The notes under the pieces were generated by a model, which saw only the letters and a list, made by a program, of their open reading frames with translations, was not told the origin of the DNA and made no database searches. From contig CM024757.1 of assembly GCA_014218235.1 (NCBI GenBank), positions 152,471,371 through 152,535,370 on the forward strand: a DNA stretch of 64,000 nucleotides, given 5' to 3'. Within the stretch, counting starts at the first letter, position 1; each line of letters begins with the position of its first letter. A program made the position numbers and the translations under genes. This DNA is from Colocasia esculenta. Taxonomy: Eukaryota; Streptophyta; Magnoliopsida; Alismatales; Araceae. Shown piece by piece: positions 1-9,375 of the stretch.

Positions 1-208
1 TACTAGATGATTGCATAGGAATCTTCATCACATAGTCAACGCATACACATTCTTCACTCTAATTTCTCAGATCTGCTGAAATTTTGGTATTCAATCAAGT
101 TGCTTAGTGCTATGCTTTAATTTAGCTAAGTTTCTGCTACGATTTGCACTGATCTATTCAACCCCCCCCCCCTTCTAGATCTATTTTCTTTGCTTATTCG
201 ATCCTACA
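1..208 (+). mobile_element. 3' end of a Ty1/copia LTR, plus strand
   Basis: The segment ends in GATCCTACA directly before a primer-binding site, as the U5 end of an LTR should. Its last ~60 bases are the reverse complement of the start of the LTR at 435-2093 (same C-run next to TTCTAGATCTATT, same terminal TTCGATCCTACA), so both belong to one family but face each other. The LTR start lies left of the window. Confidence 0.8.
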
Positions 209-210
209 AT

Positions 211-222
211 TGGTATTAGAGC
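211..222 (+). other. Primer-binding site (initiator tRNA-Met), plus strand
   Basis: TGGTATTAGAGC lies two bases after the LTR end. It differs at one base from TGGTATCAGAGC, the usual binding site for the 3' end of initiator tRNA-Met in plant retrotransposons. It shows the left LTR is a 5' LTR read to the right. Confidence 0.85.
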
Positions 223-319
223 GGGTCAATCTCTGATTCTGATCTGATTTGATTACATCTGCTTGATTCATCTGGTTTGATCTATGTGCTTGCTTTTCAA
301 ATGCTACATAATTTGATTC

Positions 320-427
320 ATGGATTCTCGAGGCTTTGTAGTTAAGGGCCACTCTATAAATAGACCACCCTACTTCGATGGGTCTGAATATACTTACTGG
401 AATAATCGAATGCAGCACTTGCTCTGA
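320..427 (+). pseudogene. Start of a copia gag gene, cut after about 33 codons
   Basis: An ATG at 320 opens a frame whose residues read NRPPYFDGSEYTYW near codons 14-27, the N-terminal signature of plant copia Gag (UBN2-type domain). The reading ends at a TGA at 425-427. That TGA is not a gag codon but part of the reverse-complement primer-binding site of the next, oppositely oriented LTR. The gene is therefore severed at about 415-420. Too short for the ORF size limit used by most finders, but the match and the position 100 bases after a primer site make it convincing. Non-functional. Confidence 0.75.
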
Positions 428-434
428 TACCAAT
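420..434 (-). other. Primer-binding site, minus strand
   Basis: TGCTCTGATACCAAT is the reverse complement of ATTGGTATCAGAGCA and abuts the terminal TGTAGGATCG of the LTR at 435. This LTR is thus a 5' LTR facing left, toward the plus-strand LTR at 1-208. Confidence 0.85.
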
Positions 435-1321
435 TGTAGGATCGAATATGCGATGATGAAAAAAACTAGAAGGGGAGTTGAATAGATTTGCAGCGGAAAC
501 TTAAGTAATTTAAAATTTACTTTAAATTAAAAGATCTATTCAATTAAAATCCCACAGATCTAATGCACTAAGTGTGTAATTAAAAAGCGTAAGTCACTTT
601 GTTAGATAGTGTGTGAGTAAATGACAAATAGTGTGTAATCGAACCCCTATGCATGCATCTATTCATGAAGACAAAATCAAACCACTACACAGAGATTTTT
701 AGGTGGTTCAGAGATCACATCCAGTGACTCCTACGTCCACCTCCTCACGACGGAGGAAACACACTACTCAAGAACTTGAGTACAACACACACGAGCATGA
801 CGACTCAACACACACACATGAGCATGATGGCTCAACACACACACATGAGCACGATGGCTCAACACACACACAAATACTTTGATTTGCACAGAATACTTGT
901 ACAGATTACAGCACAGACAAACACACAATTGTTTTGACAGAACAATCCAATAGAGATGAGAGATAGGAGTATGAATTGGATGTTCTTTTACTGAAATGTC
1001 TGCTGAGAGCTTGAACTTGATGATCTTGAGAAGATCTGATGGCGTTCTCTTCAGTTCATACTTCTCTGCTTCAGATTCAGATCTTCTGGAAGTTGCTGAT
1101 TAGATGAACATCTCCTAAGATGCTCCTATAGTAGCTCGCTACTTCTCTTCTTCTACTACTACTTTGATGAAGAATTTTATTTCTAATCGATTTCCTCAGA
1201 TGAATTCGCTGGTCTGCAACCTCTGGAGCTCGAGTAGAGCACTGGAGAAACCCAGTCTGGCCGCCACAACCTTTCTTGGAGTTGTGTGGGCTCTCTTGTT
1301 CAGTAGTGAGTTAGTGGGAGG

Positions 1322-1329
1322 TATTTATA
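1322..1329 (-). promoter_or_regulatory. LTR TATA box
   Basis: TATAAATA on the minus strand in a GTTATAAATACC context. The same context recurs in the LTR-like region at the right end (62430-62437). Position between the palindromic U3 and the U5 fits an LTR promoter. Confidence 0.6.
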
Positions 1330-1471
1330 ACATTTTGTACCCACATCGTACATTGGAGTGTGTGGGCACATAATTCTAGGTCAATTTGAACATCTCATGA
1401 GTTGACAAGTGTTTCAGGTGCTTTCTATTTTTGAACTTCCAATAGAAGTGTGTTGACTCATGAAGTATGAG

Positions 1472-1862
1472 TGTCGACACAGTGGCTTGACCACTTGACA
1501 TAGTCAGTGGAAAACACTTATGTGTCGACACACGGATTTAGATTTGAGTGTGTCGACCCACTTAACCTGATTTCTGTGGCAGCCTTGCTAGAACTCAACA
1601 TGTGTCGATACATGATCAAGATGTTTCGACACACCTGACTTAAATGTGTGTAATAGTTCACTGGAAGAGCTTGTGTGTCGACACCCTGACAAGGATGTGT
1701 CGACACCATAGACTATTTTCTTCAAAAATTGCACACTGGAAAGTCATGATGTGTCGACACCTTGACAAGACTGTGTCAACACCAAAGACCATTTTCTTCA
1801 GAAACTGCTCACTAGAAAGTATAGTGTGTCAACACCCTGACAAGACTGTGTCGACACACTCA
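1472..1862. repeat. Array of TGTGTCGACACA palindromes in LTR U3
   Basis: About eleven copies of the self-complementary word TGTGTCGACACA or close variants, 20-60 bases apart (for example at 1519, 1549, 1601, 1674, 1695, 1751, 1849). Some carry CG to CA or TG changes (TGTGTCAACACC at 1770 and 1825), as expected from loss of methylated cytosine. Palindrome-rich U3 regions are known from maize Sirevirus LTRs. Confidence 0.8.
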
Positions 1863-2093
1863 ACATGTATCAAGTGAATTTTGACTTTCTTTTTCAAGGC
1901 TCCTTTAGTACCTACTATATAATTAAAAATAGAAGTGTTAGGTACTATTTGCACCATTCATTTCTCATAATGTATCATAGTTAGACATCATCTTAGACAT
2001 GTCATGATCATTATATGTACAATATAAGATGTGTACAATATGTCATTGTCAAATTGTATGCAATATGTCATCATCCAAATATACAACACAACA

Positions 2094-2230
2094 ATCTCCC
2101 ACATATGTACTATATGACATCATCAGATTGTGTACAATATGTCATCATCAAAACATGGTGAATAGGTGGTTTTCTTTTGCAGAAGCTAAATCTTAAAAGA
2201 CAACTACAACTTTTTGTAAGTATGTTAGTG
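2094..2230 (-). mobile_element. Polypurine tract and 3' internal remnant of the copia element
   Basis: On the minus strand this reads into GTGGGAGAT directly before the LTR start TGTTGTGTTG, the usual layout of a copia polypurine tract. The rest (…TTTTGATGATGACA…) is typical non-coding sequence before a copia 3' LTR. No coding frame. It is cut at 2231 by the next insertion. Confidence 0.6.
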
Positions 2231-2235
2231 ATAAA

Positions 2236-2725
2236 TGTTAGGATCGGATACTCGGTGATGGCAAAGCTAGAAGGGGGGGTTGAATAGATTTCTGAGTGGA
2301 TCTGTCGACAGGCAAAATCATCTGTCGACAGATGCACTATTTATCTGTTGACAGATGCACTATTCATCTGTTGACAGATGCACTATTCATCTGTTGACAG
2401 GTGCACTATTTCAGCAACTTGTCTTGTTCTTTTGCACTTGGATTTTGGGCTTTGTCTTGTGTACATTCACACCTACATTAAAAGACATAATTAGTGAGAT
2501 ATAATGAACATATGAAACATGTGTTTCATTTGCATCCAATTGTCATTCTCATCAAGTTTCACACATTCATAACACATCAATTTTGTCTTGTTCATGAAAT
2601 GTTCATCATAAAAAACAAACATACCATTTGTGAACATTTCACAAAACATCAACTAGTATTGCTCATCATCAAAAACATTTAAGCACTTGTTGTAACCCAA
2701 CATTCTCCCACATGAGAACCCAACA
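2236..2725 (-). repeat. 3' LTR of the gag-only element (490 bp)
   Basis: Starts TGTTAGGATC and ends GAACCCAACA. It matches 6441-6954 closely along its length. It holds four to five copies of ATCTGTTGACAGATG-type palindromes at 2303-2400 straight after a ~55-base U5 end shared with the LTRs at 435 and 7226. Next to it (2726-2742) is the complement of an A/G tract, AAAAAGGGGGAGAA. Confidence 0.9.
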
Positions 2726-2742
2726 TTCTCCCCCTTTTTGAT
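2726..2742 (-). other. Polypurine tract
   Basis: The minus strand reads CATCAAAAAGGGGGAGAA and runs into the TGTTGGG start of the 3' LTR, the plus-strand primer position of copia elements. Confidence 0.75.
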
Positions 2743-4759
2743 GATGACAAAACTTTAAATTTTTGCACAATTGATGTTTCTCCCCCTTTTGACAACATTC
2801 AAAAAGATAATGAGTGCACACAAGTAAAAGAATGAAGCAAGGAATTGTGTGACCACATAACTGAATTGTGAAAGATATGAGTGGGGAATGAATGTTCAAT
2901 TAGAATCTTAAGGTTGAGAACTGGTTTATACCCATTGCAAGATGTCATAGACACTAGTATTAAGACACGTAAAAATTCTACAATGGTTAAGAGATAATAC
3001 TCCGGGAATCTCAAGTTATAGCATTTAGGATACATCATCCAAAAACACATGAAAGTAAGATAACCCCTTGAATAAATCCATTAAAGAAAATCATATATCT
3101 TAGTAGTGATTTTCAGTTGGTAAAGGAAGGTAATGTCCACATAAACATTTGACAATTGACAACCCATTGCCCTTGATTTAAATCTTAGAGGCTCCACTCT
3201 ATTTCAAGCATTTGAACAATTCTGTTTGTCAAGTTAATGTGGGAAAAGTAGTAATTATGATCACTTTCACCTTTTGACGTGAAGGTAGACATGAGGGATG
3301 CCCGTACCCCCAGTTACTCAGTGTGAGTGACCATCATACCATTGTGCAGAGATAATGAAAGGACTTTTTGACGCGAAGACAGACATTTGTGATGCCCATG
3401 TCCCCGGTTACTCAGTGATACTCATCATTGCTCTGCCTTTGTTCCATTTCAAATACTTTTTATGAACTTTTGAGTGTTTGAAATAGGTAGCTTTTCTCCC
3501 TTTTTTTTTTTAACAATCAAGGTCAATGATTATTTAATGCCAATGATTAATGTAAAACATTAAGTTCAAAAACCTTATTACTTATCAAACCATTTTAGAA
3601 ACATGATAATCATAAGGGAGCCATTCAAGTGAGTTAGGTTAAAATCATTAGATTTGATCAATGTTTTCTAAATGACACAACCTAGACTCAAGCACAAAAT
3701 ATTATATCAAAATCATTGTGATTGATTCAATGTCTTTGATACTATGTGAATATGAAAGGTTGCAATGAATAGTAAGTCCCTTTTCTCCCCTTTGCATCAA
3801 TAATATGAACAAACTCATAAAGAAAGGATTGGATAAGATGAAGATTTATCATTTAAATGTGTATCTGTCAACAGCAAGGGAGTGCCTGTCGACAGATGCA
3901 CTCAGACCTGAAGGACTTGGTTCTGAGAGGTCAAAACCTGTGCTTGGCTGTCGACAGATGGAATTCGTCTATCGACAGAAACACTCAGAGTTCAAAAATG
4001 GTTTTCTGTGAAGTCATATCTGTCGACAGTGTGGTTCAGGGCTGTCGACAGGAGCTTTGAAACTGCAGCTTTAAGGCTTTGAATTGAGAGTGACTTGACC
4101 CATAAGATTGAGGGATAAATACACATTGAGTATGAAGGGTATCCCTTATGAATTTCACTCACCTAGCCTTAAACTTACTCCCCCATAATGTGTGCATGTG
4201 ATGAGATAACATTCAAGCAATTCAATCATGATTTACACATTCATCACAAGTAGTTGCGCACAAATTTCATGAGCATTCATAAGCATTTTCAAACTTACTC
4301 CCCCATAACACATGCATAGAAAATGTATCAAGCAATTCACACGTTATTAAGCACACAACTAGCCTTATGCATTACATGACTTTTGGTACTTGGCGGAGTA
4401 TTTTACTCATGCATAATGATAGTTTCCAAACAAGCATAACTTGTTTTTCCACATGTCATCATTTGATATACCAAGAGGTCATGTGCACAGTTATGTAAGC
4501 AAGATGGCATGATTCCAATTGCTAAGAGGCATTGTCATGTGGAGTAGCATTAAGACACATTTTGCATTGCTCAGATAAAGGTAAGAATCCATTTCAATTT
4601 CAGCAGTTCAAATATGAAGTGATAATGAGATTTTACCTGAACAGTCTTCAATCATAGTCATAAAAAAATTTACCTTTGTTCTCCATCATTTCTTGCCTTG
4701 CACAGCCAATGTCATGAATCCATTTCAATTTTTGGCTGCAAGACACCTCAGCTTGTTGA
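2743..4759 (-). other. Non-coding interior of the gag-only element
   Basis: I see no gene in this 2-kb stretch. It holds a degenerate duplication (about 3270-3330 and 3364-3425, both with GACG.GAAG and GTTACTCAGTG), additional purine tracts on the minus strand (TATGGGGGAGTAAG at about 4168-4185 and 4287-4304, others near 2775 and 3785), and a patch of CTGTCGACAG palindromes (3866-4055). The region replaces what would be pol in a complete copia element. Confidence 0.7.
3866..4055. repeat. CTGTCGACAG palindrome patch inside the element body
   Basis: Exact or near copies of CTGTCGACAG at about 3868, 3887, 3949, 3969, 4021 and 4043. This is the same word that is arrayed in the element's own LTRs (2303-2400, 6507-6610), now about 1.2 kb inside the interior. 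Either a piece of LTR was copied inward, or the palindromes serve in both places. Confidence 0.75.
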
Positions 4760-6329
4760 TCAAGCTTGTTTTGGGACCCACATTTGTTTGGGTCCTGCAA
4801 CGACATTAATGTTAGGATATAACAAAGATTTCAAAATCCAAAGTGATTTGATTTTTGGATTTCTGTTGTTTTGTGCAGTTTTCCTGTTTATAAATACATG
4901 AAATTTTTGATATTTATGAACATGTTTATCCTTGTGTGTATGAACACATGGATTATTATGGAGCTTTGAAGCATGCACAACATCATGATTTTTATGAGAG
5001 TGTTGATTTTTCTTCCAGCAGAATTTAGCAAGATGACCAAGTTTATTGCATTTGTAGCAAATGGGTTGAGCATTTACCTGGAGCTTACCATAGTGTGATT
5101 GCATTTGCTGGAATCTCTGAGATCCTTTAGAGTACCTTTGATCACCCTTGGGTTGAGAAGAAGGAGGTGGTACCCTTTGGTATCTCTTGGCATGATGTGG
5201 AGTTGGAGATTGCCTTGAAGCTTTTTGAGCTGTTGGAGGAGTTGAAACCTTGTACAATCCTGCTTTCTTTTTCACTTCCTTTTTCGAATTTTCAGTTGTA
5301 ACAACATTCTTTCTAATTGCTGCATTTTTGTTCAAATTTTTATTTTGTTTTTGAACATTTTTCTTATTTTTCACAGAAGCAAGACTTGTGTTTTTCAATT
5401 CATTTTGAATCTTCTATTTTTCAGCTTTTAATGCAACAACTTCTTTTTCTGAAGTCTGAAGCTTGTTTAGCATGACATCCAAACCATTTTTCATTTTGTT
5501 CTTTTCATTTTCAAATTGAGCAATTCGTTGTTCCAGATCAACAATTTTATTCTTAGAATTGTTCCATTCGTCATTTATTGGTCTGTCATGATACATGCAT
5601 TCAATCTTCTTTTTCAGATGATTATTTTCCTCAATCAATTGGTTGCATTTCTCTTTTATTTGATGATCATGAGCCATGTTGGAGATTTGTTTGATCAATT
5701 GATCATTATCAAATTTGATATTTTCATTATAATCAATCAATTTTTCATTTTGATCTTTCAAATCAGAATTTTCAGATTCCACATGATCATGATTTTCTTT
5801 CAACTTAGAAAACTTGATTTCATAGTTTTTGACTTCCTTTTCCAATTTTCATTCTCCATTTTCAATGTTTCATTTTCTTCATAAATGCTTGAGCATTATC
5901 AATTATCATTTCATTTTTTTCCAGATTTTCTTTTAGCTTCTTGTTTTGATGTTTAACAGTTTTAAATTGTTTGCACATGTGCTCATAGCATTCTATCAAT
6001 TCATCATAAGATATATCATTCTCTGAATCAGAATTGGATATTGATGCATCAAATGGGTCTGAATTGGATTTACCTGATTCTTGAGAATTTCTTGACATCT
6101 TTGACATATGTGATCCTCTTGAGTCGTCTGAACGAGAAGAGCCTCTTGAGCTTCCATGAGCCATGTAGCATTTTTCATTGATTTCCCTTCCAGACTTGCA
6201 TGTTTTGATAGAGGAGACCTGCATTTTATGAACCTTGTCATCAAACTCAATAATCATTGGTCTACTTATGATACTCGAGAACTCAGACATATTTCTGAGT
6301 ATGTAGTAGATAAATAAACCAACCAACAA
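4760..6329 (-). pseudogene. Copia Gag-like protein, broken into three frames
   Basis: Reading right to left: 6329-5862 (Ser-rich, then an acidic stretch and the start of a helix), 5845-5414 (a long Lys/Glu/Asn-rich coiled coil) and 5398-4760 (basic, with one CCHC knuckle CYKCNKLGHLAKFC and a terminal WVPK). In copia polyproteins a Gag coiled coil, a zinc knuckle and WVPK come in this order just before protease/integrase. The amino-terminal UBN2 part is missing. The first two pieces are joined by a frame change near 5850; the last two share a frame and are separated by one stop at 5414-5416. After WVPK no pol follows. Gag would package element RNA; this copy looks inactive. An alternative is a captured coiled-coil host protein, but the knuckle and WVPK argue against that. 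Confidence 0.75.
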
Positions 6330-6425
6330 AGTGATCAGATCAGTTTAGAATCAATTATAAGCCAATCAGAACAATTAAGCACACATAAACAGATATGCCA
6401 AATCACAATCGATGAACAGAAAACC

Positions 6426-6440
6426 TGCTCTGATACCAAT
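6426..6440 (-). other. Primer-binding site of the gag-only element
   Basis: TGCTCTGATACCAAT is the complement of ATTGGTATCAGAGCA and touches the LTR start at 6441. Perfect match to the initiator tRNA-Met type. Confidence 0.9.
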
Positions 6441-6954
6441 TGTTAGGATCGGATACTCGGTGATGGCAAAGCTAGAAGGGGGGGTTGAATAGATTTCTGA
6501 GTGGATCTGTCGACATGCGAAAATCATCTGTCGACAGATGCACTATTCATCTGTTGACAGATGCACTATTCATCTATTGATAGATGCACTATTCATCTGT
6601 TGACAGGTGCACTATTTCAGCAACTTGTCTTGTTCTTTTGCACTTGGATTTTGGGCTTTGTCTTGTGTACATTCACACCTACATTAAAAGACATAATTAG
6701 TGAGATATAATGAACATATAAAACATGTGTTTCATTTGCATCCAATTGTCATTCTCATCAAGTTTCACACATTCATAACACATCAATTTTGTCTTGTTCA
6801 TGAAATGTTCATCATCAAAAACAAACATACCATTTGTGAACATTTCACAAAACATCAACTAGTATTGCTCATCATCAAAAACATTTAAGCACTTGTTGTA
6901 ACCCAACATTCTCCCACATGAGAACCCAACATTCTCCCACATGAGAACCCAACA
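6441..6954 (-). repeat. 5' LTR of the gag-only element (514 bp)
   Basis: Same sequence as 2236-2725 apart from scattered substitutions and one extra 24-base copy of the terminal piece around CTCCCACATGAGAACCCAA at its outer edge (about 6925-6950). Palindromes ATCTGTCGACAGATG at 6507-6610. Confidence 0.9.
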
Positions 6955-6959
6955 ATAAA

Positions 6960-7220
6960 AGGTGTCAGTATCAACAAATCAATCAAACCACAAATAAGAC
7001 GAGAATTTTATTTTGGTTCGGATCTTCCTTCTAATGGAAGTGCTAGGTCTAGCCCCCAAGCCAACTAGCTTGAGATTTCACTATCTTAGTCAAAGATACA
7101 ACACCCAATTTAACTGGTCTTCTCTTCTACACAAGGGGAAACACACTGCTAGCCTCAACTCGCCTTCCCTTTTACAAAGGGGAACAACTGTCAAAACACT
7201 TTTGGCCTTCCCTCATCCAA
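6960..7220 (-). mobile_element. Copia-type LTR remnant, left part
   Basis: Contains AATTTTATTTTGGTTCGG, a phrase typical of the R/U5 part of plant copia LTRs read on the minus strand, followed by CCCTT...AAGGG repeats. The remnant resumes at 9287 after the inserted solo LTR. Its outer borders are not clear; a TGTTAGTG at 2224 may be one. Confidence 0.5.
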
Positions 7221-7225
7221 AGGGG
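7112..7225. repeat. Hairpin-type tandem repeat, first part
   Basis: Units of about 42 bases with the core CTTCCCTTNNACAAGGGG, in which CCCTT and AAGGG can pair. Three units lie here; two more follow at 9282-9375. The solo LTR at 7226 landed in the AGGGG of the third unit. Confidence 0.6.
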
Positions 7226-7844
7226 TGTAGGATTGAATATGCGGTGATGGCAATATCTAGAAGGGGGGTTGAATAGATTTGTAGCAGAAACTTAAGTAAT
7301 TAAAAATTACTTCAAAAAAAGAATTATATCCAAATCAAGCAGTGTAAGCGTCAAGCAAGTGATTAATATGTGTGAACAAATTAACAAGTAGTATGTAAAC
7401 GAAATCCCTATGCAATCATCTAGCGCAGCAAGATCAAACCACAAATCAAACCACAATGCACAAGAGATTTTTAGGTGGTTCGAAAATCACCTCTAGTGAC
7501 TCCCACGTCCACCCCTCACACAGTGAGGGCACACTACTCAAAACCGTAAGTGCAACACACACACCTGAGCTCGACGACTCAAACACACACCTGAGCATGA
7601 CGACTCAAACACACACCTGAGCACAACGGTTCAAACACATCTGAGAAAGGTTCAACACAGTTGTGTGAAAAGTTTACACAAACAAAGAAAGGTTGTGACC
7701 TACACGATCACACATCCACACACAACAAATAGATCAGAAGAACAAGATGTGCAGATGATAAAGATGGATCAATTCTCCTGGAATTGATCCATCTTCAAGA
7801 CTCTTCTTGAAGATCACAGATCTGGAGCTTCTTCTACCTTGAAC

Positions 7845-7990
7845 TACTACTCTTCTTCTTCTTTTTCTTCTGCTGCTCTTCTTCTTCTTCTTCTTCTGCC
7901 TTGAACTGCTCCTTCTCTTCTTCTTCCTTTTCTTTTGCTACTCTTTTTCTTCTTCTGCCCCGATTCTTCTTCTTTTGCTCCTTCCTTCCT
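7845..7990 (-). repeat. Purine/pyrimidine-biased tract (GAA/TTC rich)
   Basis: Almost pure C/T on the plus strand (runs of TTCTTC) within the R/U5 part of the solo LTR. It produces overlapping Lys/Glu-rich open frames that I do not regard as genes. Confidence 0.8.
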
Positions 7991-8095
7991 AGTGGCACTG
8001 AGGCTCTTCTCCTCTTTCTGAGCACACACTTTTAGGTTACTTCCACTTTTCTGGCCGCCTCTTTTCACACCCCTTTTCTATAAGGGATAAGGGCA

Positions 8096-8103
8096 TATTT
8101 ATA
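8096..8103 (-). promoter_or_regulatory. LTR TATA box
   Basis: TATAAATA on the minus strand in GGGGCTATAAATATGC, between the palindromic U3 and the U5 of the solo LTR. Confidence 0.6.
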
Positions 8104-8239
8104 GCCCCAATCATGTGACCTAGTACATGGGAACACGTGAGTGCCAAGTACTTCAGGTGAGACACGTGCTAGTCACATGATATCCTGCATAAATGGCATT
8201 TTTAAGTATTTAGAAGAAAAGGCAATTATATGCATCAAT

Positions 8240-8700
8240 TTATAACAACAATCGATGTGAGACTTACAACAATCAATATGAGATAATCGATAGTAAAACA
8301 TGAAGCAATTGATGTTTAAGTTAATCAACAATCGATATGATGACAATCGATGTTGAAACATAAAGCAATCAATGTCTAACATGAGGCAATCGATGTTTAA
8401 GTTGTTAGCAATCGATGTGCAACAATCGATGTCTAACATGAGGCAATTGATGTTTAAGTTAATCAGCAATCGATGTTTAAACATGAAGCAATCGATATCT
8501 AATATGAGGCAATCGATGTTTAAGTTGCTCAACAATCGATGTGCAGATAATCGATGTCTAACATGAGGCAATTGATGTTTAAGTTGATTGGCAATCGATG
8601 TGAAGATAATCAATGTTTAAACATGAAGCAATCGATAACTAATATGAGGCAATCGATGTTTAAGTTGTTCAGCAATCGATGTGCAGACAATTGATGTCTA
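8240..8700. repeat. CAATCGATG tandem array
   Basis: More than twenty copies of CAATCGAT or variants (AATCGATG, CAATTGATG), spaced about 15-30 bases and joined by TTTAAGTT and AACATGAAG. ATCGAT is self-complementary. CG to CA/TG variants again suggest methylation decay. Long frames across it are by-products. Confidence 0.85.
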
Positions 8701-8754
8701 ACATGAATATACGAAGTGCCATTGCTTTGACTGACCAAGTGTAAATGTGAACAT

Positions 8755-9060
8755 CCGAAGTCATAGTGACAAATTTGTCTTGATCAGTCGAAGTGACTTC
8801 ATCATATCTGAAGCTTAGCTTCGTATATGATGAAGTTCCACTTCGTCATATCTAAAGTTCAACTTTGTATATGACAAAGTTCTATTTCGACTGATAGTGA
8901 CTAAAACGTGGCATTCAAAGTTACAGAGCTTCAACTAGCAAAGAGTATAACCAAAATATCCGAAGTTACAATGTTAAATTTTTCTTGATCAGTCGAAGTG
9001 ACTTCGTCACATTTGAAGCATAGCTTCGTATATGATGAAGTTTTACTTCAACTGACAGAG
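8755..9060. repeat. TTCGTATATGACGAA / GTCGAAGTGACTTCG array
   Basis: Interleaved near-palindromes: CTTCGTATATGATGAAG, CTTCGTCATATC, GTCGAAGTGACTTCG. The same TTCG(T/C)ATATGA(C/T)GAA word recurs at 63425-63645 at the other end of the window. Confidence 0.8.
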
Positions 9061-9281
9061 TGGACATCCAATGTTTGTTTAAGAAAGTTTCCAATGGGGC
9101 CAGTCTGTCTATGATTTGCAAACATTAATCAAATGATACGCAACATGAAAGCACTTAAGTTCATCACAAAACAATGATATTATGATATCAACAAGATGAA
9201 CAATGATTATGTCATCATCAAAACAAATCAAAATAATCATTATCAAAACAATGAGGTTATTCACATAACCATAACTCAACA

Positions 9282-9375
9282 AGGGGCACACACCCACCCT
9301 ACTCAACAAGTCTTCCCTTCTACAAGGGGTATATCCATCAGCTTGACTGGTCTTCCCTTAAGCAAGGGGTAACAA
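9282..9375. repeat. Hairpin-type tandem repeat, second part
   Basis: Continues the CTTCCCTTNNACAAGGGG units after the solo LTR; two further units (CTTCCCTTCTACAAGGGG at 9312, CTTCCCTTAAGCAAGGGG at 9353). Confidence 0.6.

Larger units (their letters stand above)
435..2093 (-). mobile_element. Ty1/copia LTR (about 1.66 kb), minus strand
   Basis: Bounds are TGTAGG at 435 and CACAACA at 2093. A primer site lies on one flank (420-434) and a purine-tract complement (ATCTCCC, 2094-2100) on the other, so this single LTR has internal sequence on both sides, as in a tandem or rearranged element. In minus-strand order it has a palindrome-rich U3 (about 1870-1440), a TATA box at 1322-1329 and a U5 with short CA-rich repeats (ACACACATGAGCA, 785-870). 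U5 resembles the first 700 bases of the solo LTR at 7226; U3 does not. Confidence 0.8.
2236..6954 (-). mobile_element. Gag-only, Sirevirus-like copia element, complete with TSD
   Basis: Two LTRs (6441-6954 as 5' LTR, 2236-2725 as 3' LTR) flank 3.7 kb, and a perfect 5-bp duplication ATAAA lies at 2231-2235 and 6955-6959. A primer site abuts the 5' LTR and a purine tract the 3' LTR. The interior has a decayed gag-like gene with a coiled coil and a zinc knuckle, but no protease, integrase, reverse transcriptase or RNase H anywhere in 2743-4759. The element could only have moved with enzymes supplied by a relative, like the TR-GAG class. The coiled-coil gag and several extra purine tracts are Sirevirus traits. 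Confidence 0.85.
7226..9281 (-). mobile_element. Solo copia LTR (2,056 bp) with TSD AGGGG
   Basis: Bounded by TGTAGG and CTCAACA with AGGGG at 7221-7225 and 9282-9286, and no primer site or interior, hence a solo LTR left by LTR-LTR recombination. Its first ~700 bases match the U5/R side of the LTR at 435 (same phrase AGATTTTTAGGTGGTTC, same ACACACACCTGAGC repeats). A TATA box is at 8096-8103. The U3 carries two arrays, CAATCGAT words and TTCGTATATGACGAA words, instead of the TGTGTCGACACA words of its relative. Confidence 0.9.

Noticed and set aside
2494..6888. Nearly identical 62-codon frames at 2494-2682 and 6700-6888
   Set aside because: They are the same piece of the two LTRs of the gag-only element, so the identity reflects LTR duplication and not a conserved gene.
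7834..8068. Overlapping Lys/Glu-rich open frames
   Set aside because: They result from the GAA/TTC-biased tract in the LTR; low complexity and present in two frames at once.
8173..8613. 146-codon frame with repeated NIDCLMLDIDC residues
   Set aside because: Translation of the CAATCGAT array in LTR U3, open only because the repeat lacks stops on that strand.
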